DNA from: Micromonospora echinaurantiaca
GTDB taxonomy: Bacteria > Actinomycetota > Actinomycetes > Mycobacteriales > Micromonosporaceae
Direction: 5' to 3'
Length of the DNA stretch: 64,000 nucleotides
Assembly (NCBI RefSeq): GCF_900090235.1
Contig: NZ_LT607750.1
Location: 2,244,501-2,308,500 of the forward strand
Both the position numbers and the translations under genes were made by a program. The first letter of the stretch is position 1. Every line of letters starts with the position of its first letter. Positions 16,721 to 25,116 of this stretch are shown one piece after another. The notes below the pieces were generated by a model. That model was given only the letters and a program-made list of their open reading frames with translations. It was not told the origin of the DNA and made no database searches.

Positions 16721-17077
16721 GTGAGCATCGAGGACGCCAGGGACGCCTTTGCCGGTGCCGAGGAAGTGGAGATCACGGTGACCGGCCGGCGTACCGGCCG
16801 GCAGATCTCGCACCCGGTGTGGTTCGTGCAGGACGAGCAGAGCATGTTCCTGGTGCCGATCACCGGGTCGGACAGCGACTGGTACAAGAACGTGCGGCAG
16901 ACCCCGCTGATCGAGGTCGCCGTGAACGGCACCGCGGTGAGCGCGCCGGCCACCCCGATCACCGACGCCGACCGGGTCGACCACGTGGTGGAGATGTTCC
17001 GCGCGAAGTACGGCCGCCAGTACGTGGACGAGCACTACCCGAGGCGCGACGTCGCCGTCCAGGTCTCCCTCGGCTGA
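16721..17077 (+). CDS. DUF2255-type small protein (split-barrel, nitroreductase-like)
   Basis: A 118-residue protein starting at GTG 16721 after GGAGG. The text EVEITVTGRRTGRQISHPVWFVQDE followed by SDSDWYKNVRQTP and VVEMFRAKYGRQYV matches the pattern of DUF2255 and the deazaflavin (F420)-dependent nitroreductase superfamily split barrel. Cofactor use is not proven. It lies alone, divergent from the transporter operon and convergent with the WYL regulator. Confidence 0.72.
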   Translation: MSIEDARDAFAGAEEVEITVTGRRTGRQISHPVWFVQDEQSMFLVPITGSDSDWYKNVRQTPLIEVAVNGTAVSAPATPITDADRVDHVVEMFRAKYGRQYVDEHYPRRDVAVQVSLG

Positions 17078-17087
17078 GGACGGGCGG

Positions 17088-18074
17088 TCAGCTCGGCGGC
17101 TCGGGACGGTAGAGCGTGGCCAGCGCGACGGCGGTGTCCGCGAGCATGGCGCGCAGCTCGGCCGGTGCCAGCACCTCCACCTCGGCGCCGAGCCGCAGCA
17201 GATCACCGTGGGCGTGGGTGAGCGACTCGATCGGCACCACCGTGGTCACCCAACCGGCGGCGTCCGGCGGCCCGGCGTTGCCCTCCGCCGCCCCGGCCAC
17301 CACGTCGCTGGCGACCTCCCGCAGCCGCTGCCGGCCGCGCGGGGAGAGCCGGATCGTGGCGTCGTCGCGGTGCAGTTGGGCGCGGAAGCGCACCACGTGC
17401 GCCTGCCACCAGGCCGGCAGGTCGAACTCCGCCGGCCGGTCGAAGCCCTCGTCCAGGGTGGTCAGCGCCAGGATCTGGTTGATCCGGTAGGTCGCCGGGG
17501 CGTCCCGGCCCGGCCGGTTGGCCACCGCGTACCACCGGCCGCCCTTGAGCACCAGCCCGTACGGCTCCAGCACCCGGTCCACCTCGCCGCTCCAGCTGCG
17601 GTAGCGGACCCGGAGGCGGCGCTCCCGCCACACCGCGTCGGCCACCGCGGCCAGGTGGGGGGAGGCGTCGCCGTCGGCGTACCAGCCGGGGGTGTCCAGG
17701 TGGAACCGCTGCTGGAGCCGCAGCGCCCGGTCGGCGAGTGCGGGTGGCAGCGCGGCCTGCAGCTTGAGCTGGAGCGCGGCCACCACCGCCCCGTAGCCCA
17801 GCTCGGCGGCGGGCCCGGGCAGCCCGGCGAGGAAGAGGCGCTCGGCCTCCTCGGCGGTCAACCCGGTGAGCCGGGTCCGCCAGCCCTCGACCAGCTGGTA
17901 GCCGCCGGCGTGCCCGGCCTCTCCGTACAGCGGGATGCCCGCCGCGTGCAGCGACTCGACGTCGCGGTAGACGGTGCGGACGGAGACCTCCAACCGCTGC
18001 GCGAGCTGGGCGGCGGTCATCCGGCCGTGGCTCTGCAGCAGCAGCAGGAGGGAAAGGAGTCGACTGGCCCGCAC
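17088..18074 (-). CDS. WYL-domain transcriptional regulator (YafY type)
   Basis: A 328-residue regulator with an N-terminal DeoR-like helix-turn-helix (SLLLLLQSHGRMTAAQLAQRLEVSVRTVYRDVESL), then a WYL domain (RVRYRSWSGEVDRVLEPYGLVLKGGRWYAVA) and a WCX C-terminal segment. WYL proteins sense small ligands or nucleic acid. I start it at GTG 18074; the in-frame ATG further up would overlap the divergent gene. A CTGACA-N5-TGTCAG palindrome lies right upstream and probably controls both this gene and the divergent pair. Confidence 0.9.
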   Translation of the reverse strand: MRASRLLSLLLLLQSHGRMTAAQLAQRLEVSVRTVYRDVESLHAAGIPLYGEAGHAGGYQLVEGWRTRLTGLTAEEAERLFLAGLPGPAAELGYGAVVAALQLKLQAALPPALADRALRLQQRFHLDTPGWYADGDASPHLAAVADAVWRERRLRVRYRSWSGEVDRVLEPYGLVLKGGRWYAVANRPGRDAPATYRINQILALTTLDEGFDRPAEFDLPAWWQAHVVRFRAQLHRDDATIRLSPRGRQRLREVASDVVAGAAEGNAGPPDAAGWVTTVVPIESLTHAHGDLLRLGAEVEVLAPAELRAMLADTAVALATLYRPEPPS

Positions 18075-18078
18075 TCTG

Positions 18079-18095
18079 CTGACAGTAGTTGTCAG
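18079..18095. promoter_or_regulatory. CTGACA-N5-TGTCAG operator for the WYL regulator
   Basis: A perfect 6-base inverted repeat with a 5-base centre between the divergent WYL gene (start 18074) and the 158-residue gene (start 18119). Similar TGACA-type palindromes are usual next to YafY-like regulators in actinobacteria. Confidence 0.65.
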
Positions 18096-18118
18096 GGGAG
18101 CGGTCCTACCGTCCCGGC

Positions 18119-18595
18119 ATGGCATTTCGCGACAAGGATCTGTGGGTGCCGGGGCCGGTGACGGTCGCCGGCCGCGAGCTCAAGCGCTACCACATCGACC
18201 AACCGCACCGGCGGATCGAACCCGAGGTGGAGAAGGCCGCGTACGACCTGCTGCCGCGGCTGCTGCCGGCCGCCGACGACGGCACCCCGGCGGCGGGCTG
18301 GGTGGTGCTGCACCGGGGCGCCGACACCGGCGCCTACCTGCTGGCGTACACCTGGGTGTGGGACAACGTGGTGCAGGTGCGGATCGCCGCCGCCGGCCAG
18401 CCCGCCCTGGACTGCCCGGACGACGACCCGACCCACTTCGTCGAGCAGCACCGGCCGTGGATCGGCTGCATCTGGGAACTCGGGGTGCTGGAGCACGAGC
18501 GGGCCGCCTGGGCCCGGCACGTGCTGGCGCCGGAGCGCCCGGACCTGGCCGGCTGGCGCGCCGACACCCGGGCCGAGGGGCCGGTGGGCCGCTGA
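18119..18595 (+). CDS. Conserved hypothetical protein, probable WYL target
   Basis: A 158-residue soluble protein that I do not recognise. It begins MAFRDKDLWVPGPV and contains two stretches rich in tryptophan (LAYTWVWDNVVQVRI, RPWIGCIWELGVLEHERAAW), typical of a compact cytoplasmic fold. There is no signal peptide or membrane helix. It is divergent from the WYL regulator over a shared palindrome, and its stop overlaps the next start (TGATG), so both downstream genes are likely controlled by that regulator. Confidence 0.7.
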   Translation: MAFRDKDLWVPGPVTVAGRELKRYHIDQPHRRIEPEVEKAAYDLLPRLLPAADDGTPAAGWVVLHRGADTGAYLLAYTWVWDNVVQVRIAAAGQPALDCPDDDPTHFVEQHRPWIGCIWELGVLEHERAAWARHVLAPERPDLAGWRADTRAEGPVGR

Positions 18596-19056
18596 TGGGC
18601 GACTTCGACTTCTTCGTCGGCACCTGGGACGTGGTCAACCGGCGGCTGGTGAAGCGGCACGTCGGCAGCGACGAGTGGGACGAGTTCCCCGGGCGGTCGG
18701 TGGCGGGCAGCTTCTTCGCCGGCGCGGGCAGCTTCGACGAGATCACCTTCCCGACCAAGGGCTTCTCCGGCGCCACGGTGCGGATCTACGACCCGGCGGC
18801 GGGCACCTGGTCGATCTACTGGATGAACAGCAACCGTGGGGTGCTGGAACTGCCGCCGGTGGTAGGCCGCTTCGTCGACGGGGTGGGCACCTTCTACGCC
18901 GACGACGTCGACGAGGGTCGGCCGGTCCGCTGCCGGTTCGTCTGGTCGGCGGTCACCCCGACCTCCTGCCGCTGGGAGCAGGCGTTCTCCACCGACGGCG
19001 AACGCACCTGGGAGACCAACTGGGTCATGGAGTTCACCCGCGCGCCGGCCTCCTGA
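18595..19056 (+). CDS. DUF1579-like conserved protein
   Basis: A 153-residue protein beginning GDFDFFVGTWDVVNRRL and containing GATVRIYDPAAGTWSIYWMN and CRWEQAFSTDGERTWETNW. This beta-barrel/lipocalin-like pattern occurs in DUF1579-type proteins, whose role is unknown. It is translationally coupled to the preceding gene through a TGATG overlap and is convergent with the flavin reductase-like gene. Confidence 0.72.
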   Translation: MGDFDFFVGTWDVVNRRLVKRHVGSDEWDEFPGRSVAGSFFAGAGSFDEITFPTKGFSGATVRIYDPAAGTWSIYWMNSNRGVLELPPVVGRFVDGVGTFYADDVDEGRPVRCRFVWSAVTPTSCRWEQAFSTDGERTWETNWVMEFTRAPAS

Positions 19057-19064
19057 GCCACCGC

Positions 19065-19715
19065 TCAGCCGGCCACCGGCGTCGCGTCCGGGCGCAGTTG
19101 GTGCGGCATCTCCCAGCCCTCGGCCAGCCGGGACGGGTGCACGTTCTGTCCGCCACCGAAGAACTCGCAGAACTTCATGATCAGCGGGTCCCAGCGCAGC
19201 GGGTCCACGTACGACGTCCCGGGGATCACCAGGTCCTCCTCGACGTACGCCCGCAGCACCTGCACCTCGAACGCGGTGGCGTGCGCGGAGGTGCCGCCGA
19301 ACCGGTGCGTCGCGACGACCCGGCATTCGAGCTGGACCGGGCACTCCGCCACCCGGGGTGCCCGGACCAGTTCGGACGGCTGGGCGGTCAGCCCGGCCAG
19401 GGCGAACTTGTCCGGCTCGTAGCGGTAGCCCTGGCGGACCTTGTGCTCCGGCACGTCGGGGCGACCGGTGGTGAGTGCGATCCGGTCGACCGCGTCCACC
19501 ATCGTCGCGGACGGCAGGTTGAGCACGCACTCCCGCTCGCGCCGCAGGTTGGCGGTCGTCTGGCCGCTGTCGCCGAGCCCGAGCATGGCGTGCTGGCCCA
19601 GCCACCAGGCCGACGACATCGGCGCCAGGTTGGCCGTGCCGTCCGGGTTGCGCGAGCTGATCAGCACCACCGGCGTGCCGAAGTAGAGCACCTTCAGACC
19701 GGGTACCACGTGCAT
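19065..19715 (-). CDS. Flavin reductase-like split-barrel protein
   Basis: A 216-residue protein with the flavin-reductase/FMN-binding split-barrel pattern: VLISSRNPDGTANLAPMSSAWWLG, then NLRRERECVLNLPSA and HKVRQGYRYEPDKFALAGLT. Members bind FMN and either reduce it for a partner monooxygenase or act on their own substrates. I use ATG 19715, which follows GGAAGG; the upstream extension would run toward the PadR promoter. No partner monooxygenase is adjacent. Confidence 0.85.
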   Translation of the reverse strand: MHVVPGLKVLYFGTPVVLISSRNPDGTANLAPMSSAWWLGQHAMLGLGDSGQTTANLRRERECVLNLPSATMVDAVDRIALTTGRPDVPEHKVRQGYRYEPDKFALAGLTAQPSELVRAPRVAECPVQLECRVVATHRFGGTSAHATAFEVQVLRAYVEEDLVIPGTSYVDPLRWDPLIMKFCEFFGGGQNVHPSRLAEGWEMPHQLRPDATPVAG

Positions 19716-19816
19716 CCGTACGCCTTCCGCCGCGGGCGCGACCGGGCGTCGAGCCACCGCCGTCGACTCTGCGCCAGGGCGGGCGCCGCCTGCTGGCGGC
19801 GATCGGACATCGCGTT

Positions 19817-19834
19817 TATTCTAGTGCTAGAATA
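19817..19834. promoter_or_regulatory. PadR operator, TATTCTAG-TG-CTAGAATA
   Basis: An AT-rich palindrome with perfect 8-base arms ends only five bases before the PadR GTG start at 19840. It probably overlaps the -10 region, and the short distance suggests a leaderless transcript under self-repression. Confidence 0.7.
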
Positions 19835-19839
19835 GGCGG

Positions 19840-20373
19840 GTGGAGCTGACGCCGGCCGAACTGGTGATCCTCGGGTTGATCATCGAGTGCCCTCGGCACG
19901 GCTACGACCTGGAGCAGGTCATCGAGCGCCGGGGGATTCGCCAGTGGACCGAGATCGGGTTCTCGTCGATCTACTACCTGCTCGCCAAGCTCGAGAGTCG
20001 CGGGCTCGTCCGCGCCCCCGACGCGCCGGCGGCGGCGAAGTCCCGGCGCGTCTTCCAGGCCACCGTCGCGGGGCGGGAGGCCGCCACCCGCGGCGCGCTC
20101 GCGCTCATCGCGGAGCTGCGCCCCGTCCCGCATCCCCTCCTCGTGGGTGTGGCGAACCTGGCCCTACTCTCCGAACGGCAGTACGCGCAGGCCCTGCGCG
20201 ACCGACTGGCCCAGGTCGAGGCGCGGATCGCCGCCGTCCGGGCGGCCGAGTCGGCGCAAGCCCCCCTCGCCCTGCCGGCGCGGGAGGTCTTCTCCTACTC
20301 CCTGAGCCTCCTGGAGGCGGAAAGGTCGTGGCTCGCGGCGCGGGCCCAGGTGCGCGATGACGGACAAGATTGA
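19840..20373 (+). CDS. PadR-family transcriptional regulator
   Basis: A 177-residue winged-helix regulator: LTPAELVILGLIIECPRHGYDLEQVIERRGIRQW at the N-terminus and SSIYYLLAKLESRGLVRA in the recognition part are standard PadR features; the rest is a helical dimerisation domain. GTG 19840 is almost leaderless after the palindrome. It overlaps the next gene by 17 bases, so the pair is one unit. PadR proteins usually respond to drugs or phenolics, in line with a GyrI-like ligand-binding partner. Confidence 0.9.
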   Translation: MELTPAELVILGLIIECPRHGYDLEQVIERRGIRQWTEIGFSSIYYLLAKLESRGLVRAPDAPAAAKSRRVFQATVAGREAATRGALALIAELRPVPHPLLVGVANLALLSERQYAQALRDRLAQVEARIAAVRAAESAQAPLALPAREVFSYSLSLLEAERSWLAARAQVRDDGQD

Positions 20374-20968
20374 CTTCAAGCGGGAGATCGACGCCTACCG
20401 CGCGCGTCCGGGTCGGCTCGACCTGGTGGACGTGCCCGACCTGCGATACCTCATGATCGACGGGCACGGCGACCCGAACACCCCGGCCTTCACCGACGCG
20501 ACCGAGGCGCTCTATCCGTTGGCCTACAAGCTGAAGTTCGCCAGCAAGCGGACGCTTGGGCGCGACTACGTGGTGATGCCCCTGGAAGGGCTGTGGTGGG
20601 CCGACGACATGGACACCTTCACCGCGTCGCGGGACAAGTCCCGGTGGGACTGGACGCTGATGGTCATGGTCCCCGACTGGGTCGACCAGGACATGTTCGC
20701 CGACGCCGTCGAGCAGGTGGCGGCCACGGGCCGGCCGCGGCGCCTCGACGACGTGCGCCTGGGCTCGCTGTCCGAGGGCCGCTGCGTGCAGACCCTGCAC
20801 GTCGGCGCCTACGACGACGAGACCGAGGTGCTGGCACGGATGCACCACGAGTTCATCCCGGCCAACGGGCTCCGGATGGTCGGCAGGCACCACGAGATCT
20901 ACCTCAGCGACGCCCGCCGAACCGCCCCCGAGAAGCTCCGCACCATCCTCCGGCAACCGGTCAGGTGA
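20357..20968 (+). CDS. GyrI-like small-molecule-binding protein
   Basis: A 203-residue GyrI-like protein of the longer, stand-alone class: KREIDAYRARPGRLDLVDVPDLRYLMIDGHGDPN, LYPLAYKLKFASKR and MPLEGLWWADD are characteristic. Members of this group bind or hydrolyse hydrophobic drug-like compounds. It is translated from within the PadR gene's end, which makes it the likely regulated product of the PadR unit. Confidence 0.87.
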   Translation: MTDKIDFKREIDAYRARPGRLDLVDVPDLRYLMIDGHGDPNTPAFTDATEALYPLAYKLKFASKRTLGRDYVVMPLEGLWWADDMDTFTASRDKSRWDWTLMVMVPDWVDQDMFADAVEQVAATGRPRRLDDVRLGSLSEGRCVQTLHVGAYDDETEVLARMHHEFIPANGLRMVGRHHEIYLSDARRTAPEKLRTILRQPVR

Positions 20969-21025
20969 TCGTCTGACGTTCAGCAGGTGCTCAAGGCCGC
21001 TTCCGCCCTGCCCCGCGTCAGCCGA

Positions 21026-21679
21026 TCACGGTCGGGGAGCGCGGTAGATGGCGGACAGCCAGACGTCGAGGAGGACGTCGACCACGTCGCGCTCGGCCAC
21101 CGCCGGGCCGTCGCCGGCGAAGGTGGCGTACCAGACCCGCTCGTTCATCGAGTTCAGCGCGATGGCGAGGTCGCGGGCGGGCAGCCCGTCCGGGGCGGCG
21201 CCGCGCCGCCGTTCCGCCTCGATCGCGGTCTCGATGGCCTGCACCCAACGCTCCATCACGGTCGCCCAGAGCCGGCGTACCTCGGCGTTGGTGCCGCGCA
21301 CCTGGGCGCAGGCCAGCACCACCGCGCGGTGCCCGCCGAACGTTTCGTGGAACCGGGCGATCAGTTCCCGCCACCGGGCCGGCGGGTCCTCGGCCAGCCG
21401 GACCAGCACGTCGCCGCAGGTCGCCTCGGCCTCCTCGGTGACCCGGTCCAGCAGCGTGAGCAGCACCGCGTCCTTGGACGGGAAGTAGAAGTAGAAGGTC
21501 GGCCGGGAGATGCCGGCGCCGCGGGCCAGGTCGTCGATGGAGATGTCGGCGAAGGCCCGGTCGTGCAGCAGTCGCTCGGCGGTGGCCAGGATGGCCGATT
21601 CGCGCTCGTCCCCGGAGGAGCGGGCCGCGCGGCGTCCGCGCGGGGCCGCGGTCCTGGTGGGCGTACGGGCGGGCGTCAT
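21026..21679 (-). CDS. TetR-family regulator (EthR-like)
   Basis: A 217-residue regulator: N-terminal helix-turn-helix FADISIDDLARGAGISRPTFYFYFPSKDAVLLTLLD followed by an all-helical ligand pocket with W-rich ends, as in EthR of Mycobacterium, which represses a Baeyer-Villiger monooxygenase gene. Here, too, it is divergent from such a monooxygenase with a strong palindrome in between. The basic leader before the DNA-binding domain (RTPTRTAAPRGRRAAR) is also EthR-like. Confidence 0.9.
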   Translation of the reverse strand: MTPARTPTRTAAPRGRRAARSSGDERESAILATAERLLHDRAFADISIDDLARGAGISRPTFYFYFPSKDAVLLTLLDRVTEEAEATCGDVLVRLAEDPPARWRELIARFHETFGGHRAVVLACAQVRGTNAEVRRLWATVMERWVQAIETAIEAERRRGAAPDGLPARDLAIALNSMNERVWYATFAGDGPAVAERDVVDVLLDVWLSAIYRAPRP

Positions 21680-21699
21680 GACCGCTGACTCTACACCGG

Positions 21700-21716
21700 A
21701 TCGACACTGTGTCGAT
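21700..21716. promoter_or_regulatory. ATCGACAC-T-GTGTCGAT operator, EthR-like
   Basis: A perfect 8-base inverted repeat around a single T, between the TetR start (21679) and the monooxygenase start (21793). A second, weaker TCGACAGGGTGTTGA element follows about 10 bases further, as in multi-site EthR operators. Confidence 0.7.
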
Positions 21717-21792
21717 TGGACTCGACAGGGTGTTGACGGGTTCGACGGCGGTGGATAGTGTCCGGGGCCACCGCCTCGGATCGGGAGATGAC

Positions 21793-23292
21793 ATGGCCTC
21801 CGACCACGTCGACGTGCTCATCGTGGGTGCCGGCCTCTCCGGCATCGGTGCCGCCTGCCACCTGCGGCTCAACTGCCCCGACAAGACGTACGCGGTGCTG
21901 GAGGCCCGGGGCGCGATCGGCGGCACCTGGGACCTGTTCCGCTACCCGGGCGTCCGGTCCGACTCCGACATGTTCACCCTCGGCTACTCGTTCCGGCCGT
22001 GGACCGACCCGAAGGCCATCGCCGACGGCGACGCCATCCGCGCCTACGTCCGGGAGACCGCCGACGAGTACGGCGTCACCGGGCACATCCGCTTCCGCCA
22101 CCGGGTGCTGCGGGCCGACTGGGACAGCGCGACCGCCCGCTGGACGGTGCACGCCCGGCGCGACGACACCGCCGAGGACGTGGTGCTCACCTGCTCGTTC
22201 CTGTACACCTGCTCCGGCTACTACCGCTACGACACCGGCTACACCCCGGACCTGCCCGGCGCGGAGACGTTCACCGGGCGGATCGTGCACCCGCAGCACT
22301 GGCCCGCCGACCTCGACCACACCGGCCGGCGGGTGGTGGTGATCGGCAGCGGCGCGACAGCGGTCACCCTGGTGCCGGCGATGGCCGAGCGGGCCGGGCA
22401 CGTCACCATGCTGCAGCGCTCGCCCACGTACGTCATCGCGCTGCCCTCGCGCGACGTGCTCGCCGACACGCTGCGCCGCCTTTTGCCGGCGAAGGCCGTG
22501 TATCCGGTCGTGCGGTGGAAGAACGTCCTGCTCGCCACGGCCAACTTCCAGGCCAGCCGGCGGGCCCCCAACCTGGTCCGCAAGCTGCTGCGGCGCGCCG
22601 CCAAGGGCCGGCTGCCGGCCGGCTACGACGTCGACCGCCACTTCTCGCCCCGGTACGACCCGTGGGACCAGCGCCTCTGCGTGGTGCCCGACGGCGACCT
22701 GTTCACCGCCCTGCGGCAGGGCCGGGCCTCGGTGGTCACCGACACCATCGACACGTTCACCCCGGACGGCATCCGGCTCAGCTCGGGGGAGGAGTTGCCG
22801 GCCGACATCGTGGTCACCGCCACCGGGCTGAACCTGCTCGCCCTCGGCGGGATGACGCTGACCGTCGACGGCACCGAGGTCGACCTGGCCGACACCGTCG
22901 CCTACAAGGGGATGATGCTCTCCGGGGTGCCGAACTTCGCGATGACCATCGGCTACACCAACGCCTCCTGGACGCTGAAGGCCGACCTGGTCGCCACGTA
23001 CGTCTGCCGGCTGCTGCGCCACCTCGACCGCACCGGCCAGCAGATCGTCACCCCGCTCGCGCCCAGCGGCGGCGCGCTGGAACCGATCATCGACCTGAAG
23101 TCCGGCTACGTGCTGCGCAGCGTCGACGCGCTGCCCAAGCAGGGCGCCTCGGCGCCGTGGCGGCTGCACCAGAACTACCCCCGAGACGTGCTGCTGATGC
23201 GGCACGGCCGGCTGACCGACGTCGGGGTGCGCTTCTCCCGCGCCGGCGCCGACCAGTCCAGCACCCCGGAGAGGAGCACCGCCGGTGCGTAG
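21793..23292 (+). CDS. Baeyer-Villiger flavin monooxygenase (EthA/MymA type)
   Basis: A 499-residue FAD/NADPH enzyme that inserts oxygen next to a ketone. Two Rossmann motifs flank the BVMO fingerprint: VGAGLSGIGAA (residues 11-21), FTGRIVHPQHWP (160-171) and VIGSGATAV (184-192). The block GGTWDLFRYPGVRSDSDM is also diagnostic. The ATG at 21793 gives the usual N-terminus and follows GGGAGATG. It is followed by an SDR (8-base overlap) and an alpha/beta hydrolase, a set comparable with the mycobacterial mymA operon, and is controlled by the divergent EthR-like gene. Confidence 0.93.
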   Translation: MASDHVDVLIVGAGLSGIGAACHLRLNCPDKTYAVLEARGAIGGTWDLFRYPGVRSDSDMFTLGYSFRPWTDPKAIADGDAIRAYVRETADEYGVTGHIRFRHRVLRADWDSATARWTVHARRDDTAEDVVLTCSFLYTCSGYYRYDTGYTPDLPGAETFTGRIVHPQHWPADLDHTGRRVVVIGSGATAVTLVPAMAERAGHVTMLQRSPTYVIALPSRDVLADTLRRLLPAKAVYPVVRWKNVLLATANFQASRRAPNLVRKLLRRAAKGRLPAGYDVDRHFSPRYDPWDQRLCVVPDGDLFTALRQGRASVVTDTIDTFTPDGIRLSSGEELPADIVVTATGLNLLALGGMTLTVDGTEVDLADTVAYKGMMLSGVPNFAMTIGYTNASWTLKADLVATYVCRLLRHLDRTGQQIVTPLAPSGGALEPIIDLKSGYVLRSVDALPKQGASAPWRLHQNYPRDVLLMRHGRLTDVGVRFSRAGADQSSTPERSTAGA

Positions 23293-24223
23293 CTTCGACT
23301 TCACCTCGGGCACCGCCGTGGTGACCGGCGCGGCCAGCGGGATCGGCGAGGCCCTGGCGCACGGGCTCGCCCGCCGCGGCAGCGACCTCGTGCTGCTCGA
23401 CCGGGACGCCGACCGGCTCGCCGCCGTGGTCGCCGCGATCCGGGCGGCCCACCCCGACCGGCAGCTGACCAGCTACCTGGTCGACCTCGCCGACGCCGCG
23501 GCCACCGCCCGGGTGGCCGCGGAGATCCGGCAGCGGCACCCCGTGATCCGGCTGCTGGTCAACAACGCCGGCGTCGCGCTCGGCGGCCGGTTCGACCAGG
23601 TGACCCTGGACGAGTTCAACTGGGTCATCGAGATCAACTTCCGGGCCGTGGTGCAGCTGACCCACGCGCTGCTGCCGGCGCTCAAGACCGAACCCGGCGC
23701 GCACCTGGTCAACGTCTCCAGCCTGTTCGGCCTGATCGCCCCGCCCGGGCAGGCCGCCTACGCCGCCAGCAAGTTCGCCGTCCGCGGCTTCACCGAGGCG
23801 CTGCGCCACGAACTGGTCGACGACGGCATCGGGGTCACCTCGGTGCACCCCGGCGGCATCCGCACCCGGATCGCGCGCAGCGCCCGGATCGGCAGCGGCG
23901 TCTCCGTCGAGGAGTACGAGGCCGGCCGCGAGCGGTTCGAGAAGCTGCTCTCGATGGATCCGGCGAAGGCGGCCGAGATCATCCTGCGCGGGGTGGGCCG
24001 CCGCCGCGGCCGGGTGCTGGTCGGCTGGTCGGCCAAGCTGCCCGACCTGCTGGCCCGGATCGCCCCCGCCTCGTACGGCCGGTTGTTCGCCCTCGGGCCG
24101 GGCCGGGCGACCGCCGATCCGGCGCGCCGGGCCACCACCGTCCCCGCCCAGCGGCCACCGGACGACCCGGATCCGGCCGCGCCGGGCGACCGGTCCGCCG
24201 AGCGGGCGGGGGACCCGGCGTGA
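23285..24223 (+). CDS. Short-chain dehydrogenase/reductase
   Basis: A 312-residue NAD(P)-dependent oxidoreductase: cofactor glycine motif TGAASGIGEA at residues 15-24, NNAG motif near 97, and catalytic YAASK near 158, with a serine in NVSSLFG. The C-terminal 45 residues are a proline/arginine-rich tail without similarity to the fold. GTG 23285 overlaps the monooxygenase end by 8 bases. In this operon it probably makes or removes the ketone/alcohol handled by the monooxygenase. Confidence 0.92.
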   Translation: MRSFDFTSGTAVVTGAASGIGEALAHGLARRGSDLVLLDRDADRLAAVVAAIRAAHPDRQLTSYLVDLADAAATARVAAEIRQRHPVIRLLVNNAGVALGGRFDQVTLDEFNWVIEINFRAVVQLTHALLPALKTEPGAHLVNVSSLFGLIAPPGQAAYAASKFAVRGFTEALRHELVDDGIGVTSVHPGGIRTRIARSARIGSGVSVEEYEAGRERFEKLLSMDPAKAAEIILRGVGRRRGRVLVGWSAKLPDLLARIAPASYGRLFALGPGRATADPARRATTVPAQRPPDDPDPAAPGDRSAERAGDPA

Positions 24224-25116
24224 GCGCGCCGGCCGGCCCCCGGCACGTCACCGTCGACGGGCGGCGGGTGCGCCACCGGGTCGACGGCGACGGCCCGCCC
24301 GTGGTGCTGCTGCACGGCATCGGCCGCAGCTTGCGCGACTTCACCGAGCAGCACGAGCTGCTCGCCGACCGCTACCGGGTGCACAGCCTCGACCTGCCCG
24401 GCTACGGCGGCTCGCTGCCGATGGCCGAGCCGTACACCCTGCCGGCGCTGGCCCGGTTCGTCGGCCGCTACCTCGACGCGGTAGGCGTCGAGGCGCCCGC
24501 ACACCTGGTCGGCAACTCCCTCGGCGGCGCGATCGCCATGCGGCTGGCGGTCGCCGAGCCGGCCCGGGTGGCCAGCCTCGCGCTGGTCAACAGCGCCGGC
24601 TTCGGCCGTGAGGTGACCATGATGCTGCGGCTGCTCGCCCTGCGCCCGCTGGGCCGGCTGCTGCTGCGCCCCAGCCGGGCCGCCGCCCGACGCACCGAGC
24701 GGGCCCTCTTCCACGACGCGGCCTTCGCCACCGCCGAGCGCGTCGCGTACGCCCTCGAGGTGGCCCGCCAGCCGTACGCCGCGCGGGTGCTGCTGGAGAC
24801 CGCGCACAACCTGGGCACCTTCCGGGGCGTCAGCCCGCAGTGGCGGGAGGAGTTGCTCACCGAACTGGCCCGGCTCGACGTGCCCACCCTGGTCGTCTGG
24901 GGCGACCGGGACCTCATCCTGCCGGCGGCCCACCTGGCGGCCGCCCGCACCCGGCTGCCCCACGCCCGCACCCACCTGTTCACCAACTGCGGGCACATGC
25001 CGCAGATCGAGTGCGCCGAGGAGTTCAGCCGGCTGCTGGTCGACTTCTGGACCGCAGCTCCCGCTGCCGAACCAGCACCGTCACCGCCACCAGGGCGGTC
25101 AGCAGCGCCGCGATGA
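24220..25116 (+). CDS. Alpha/beta-fold hydrolase
   Basis: A 298-residue serine hydrolase: oxyanion-hole region VVLLHGIGRSL, nucleophile elbow LVGNSLGGAIA, acid in VVWGDRDLILP and histidine in NCGHMPQIE. The GTGA overlap with the SDR stop shows coupling. It would cleave the ester made by the monooxygenase or another product of the operon. Its last 92 bases overlap, on the other strand, the coding end of the LtrA gene. Confidence 0.92.
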   Translation: MSAPAGPRHVTVDGRRVRHRVDGDGPPVVLLHGIGRSLRDFTEQHELLADRYRVHSLDLPGYGGSLPMAEPYTLPALARFVGRYLDAVGVEAPAHLVGNSLGGAIAMRLAVAEPARVASLALVNSAGFGREVTMMLRLLALRPLGRLLLRPSRAAARRTERALFHDAAFATAERVAYALEVARQPYAARVLLETAHNLGTFRGVSPQWREELLTELARLDVPTLVVWGDRDLILPAAHLAAARTRLPHARTHLFTNCGHMPQIECAEEFSRLLVDFWTAAPAAEPAPSPPPGRSAAPR

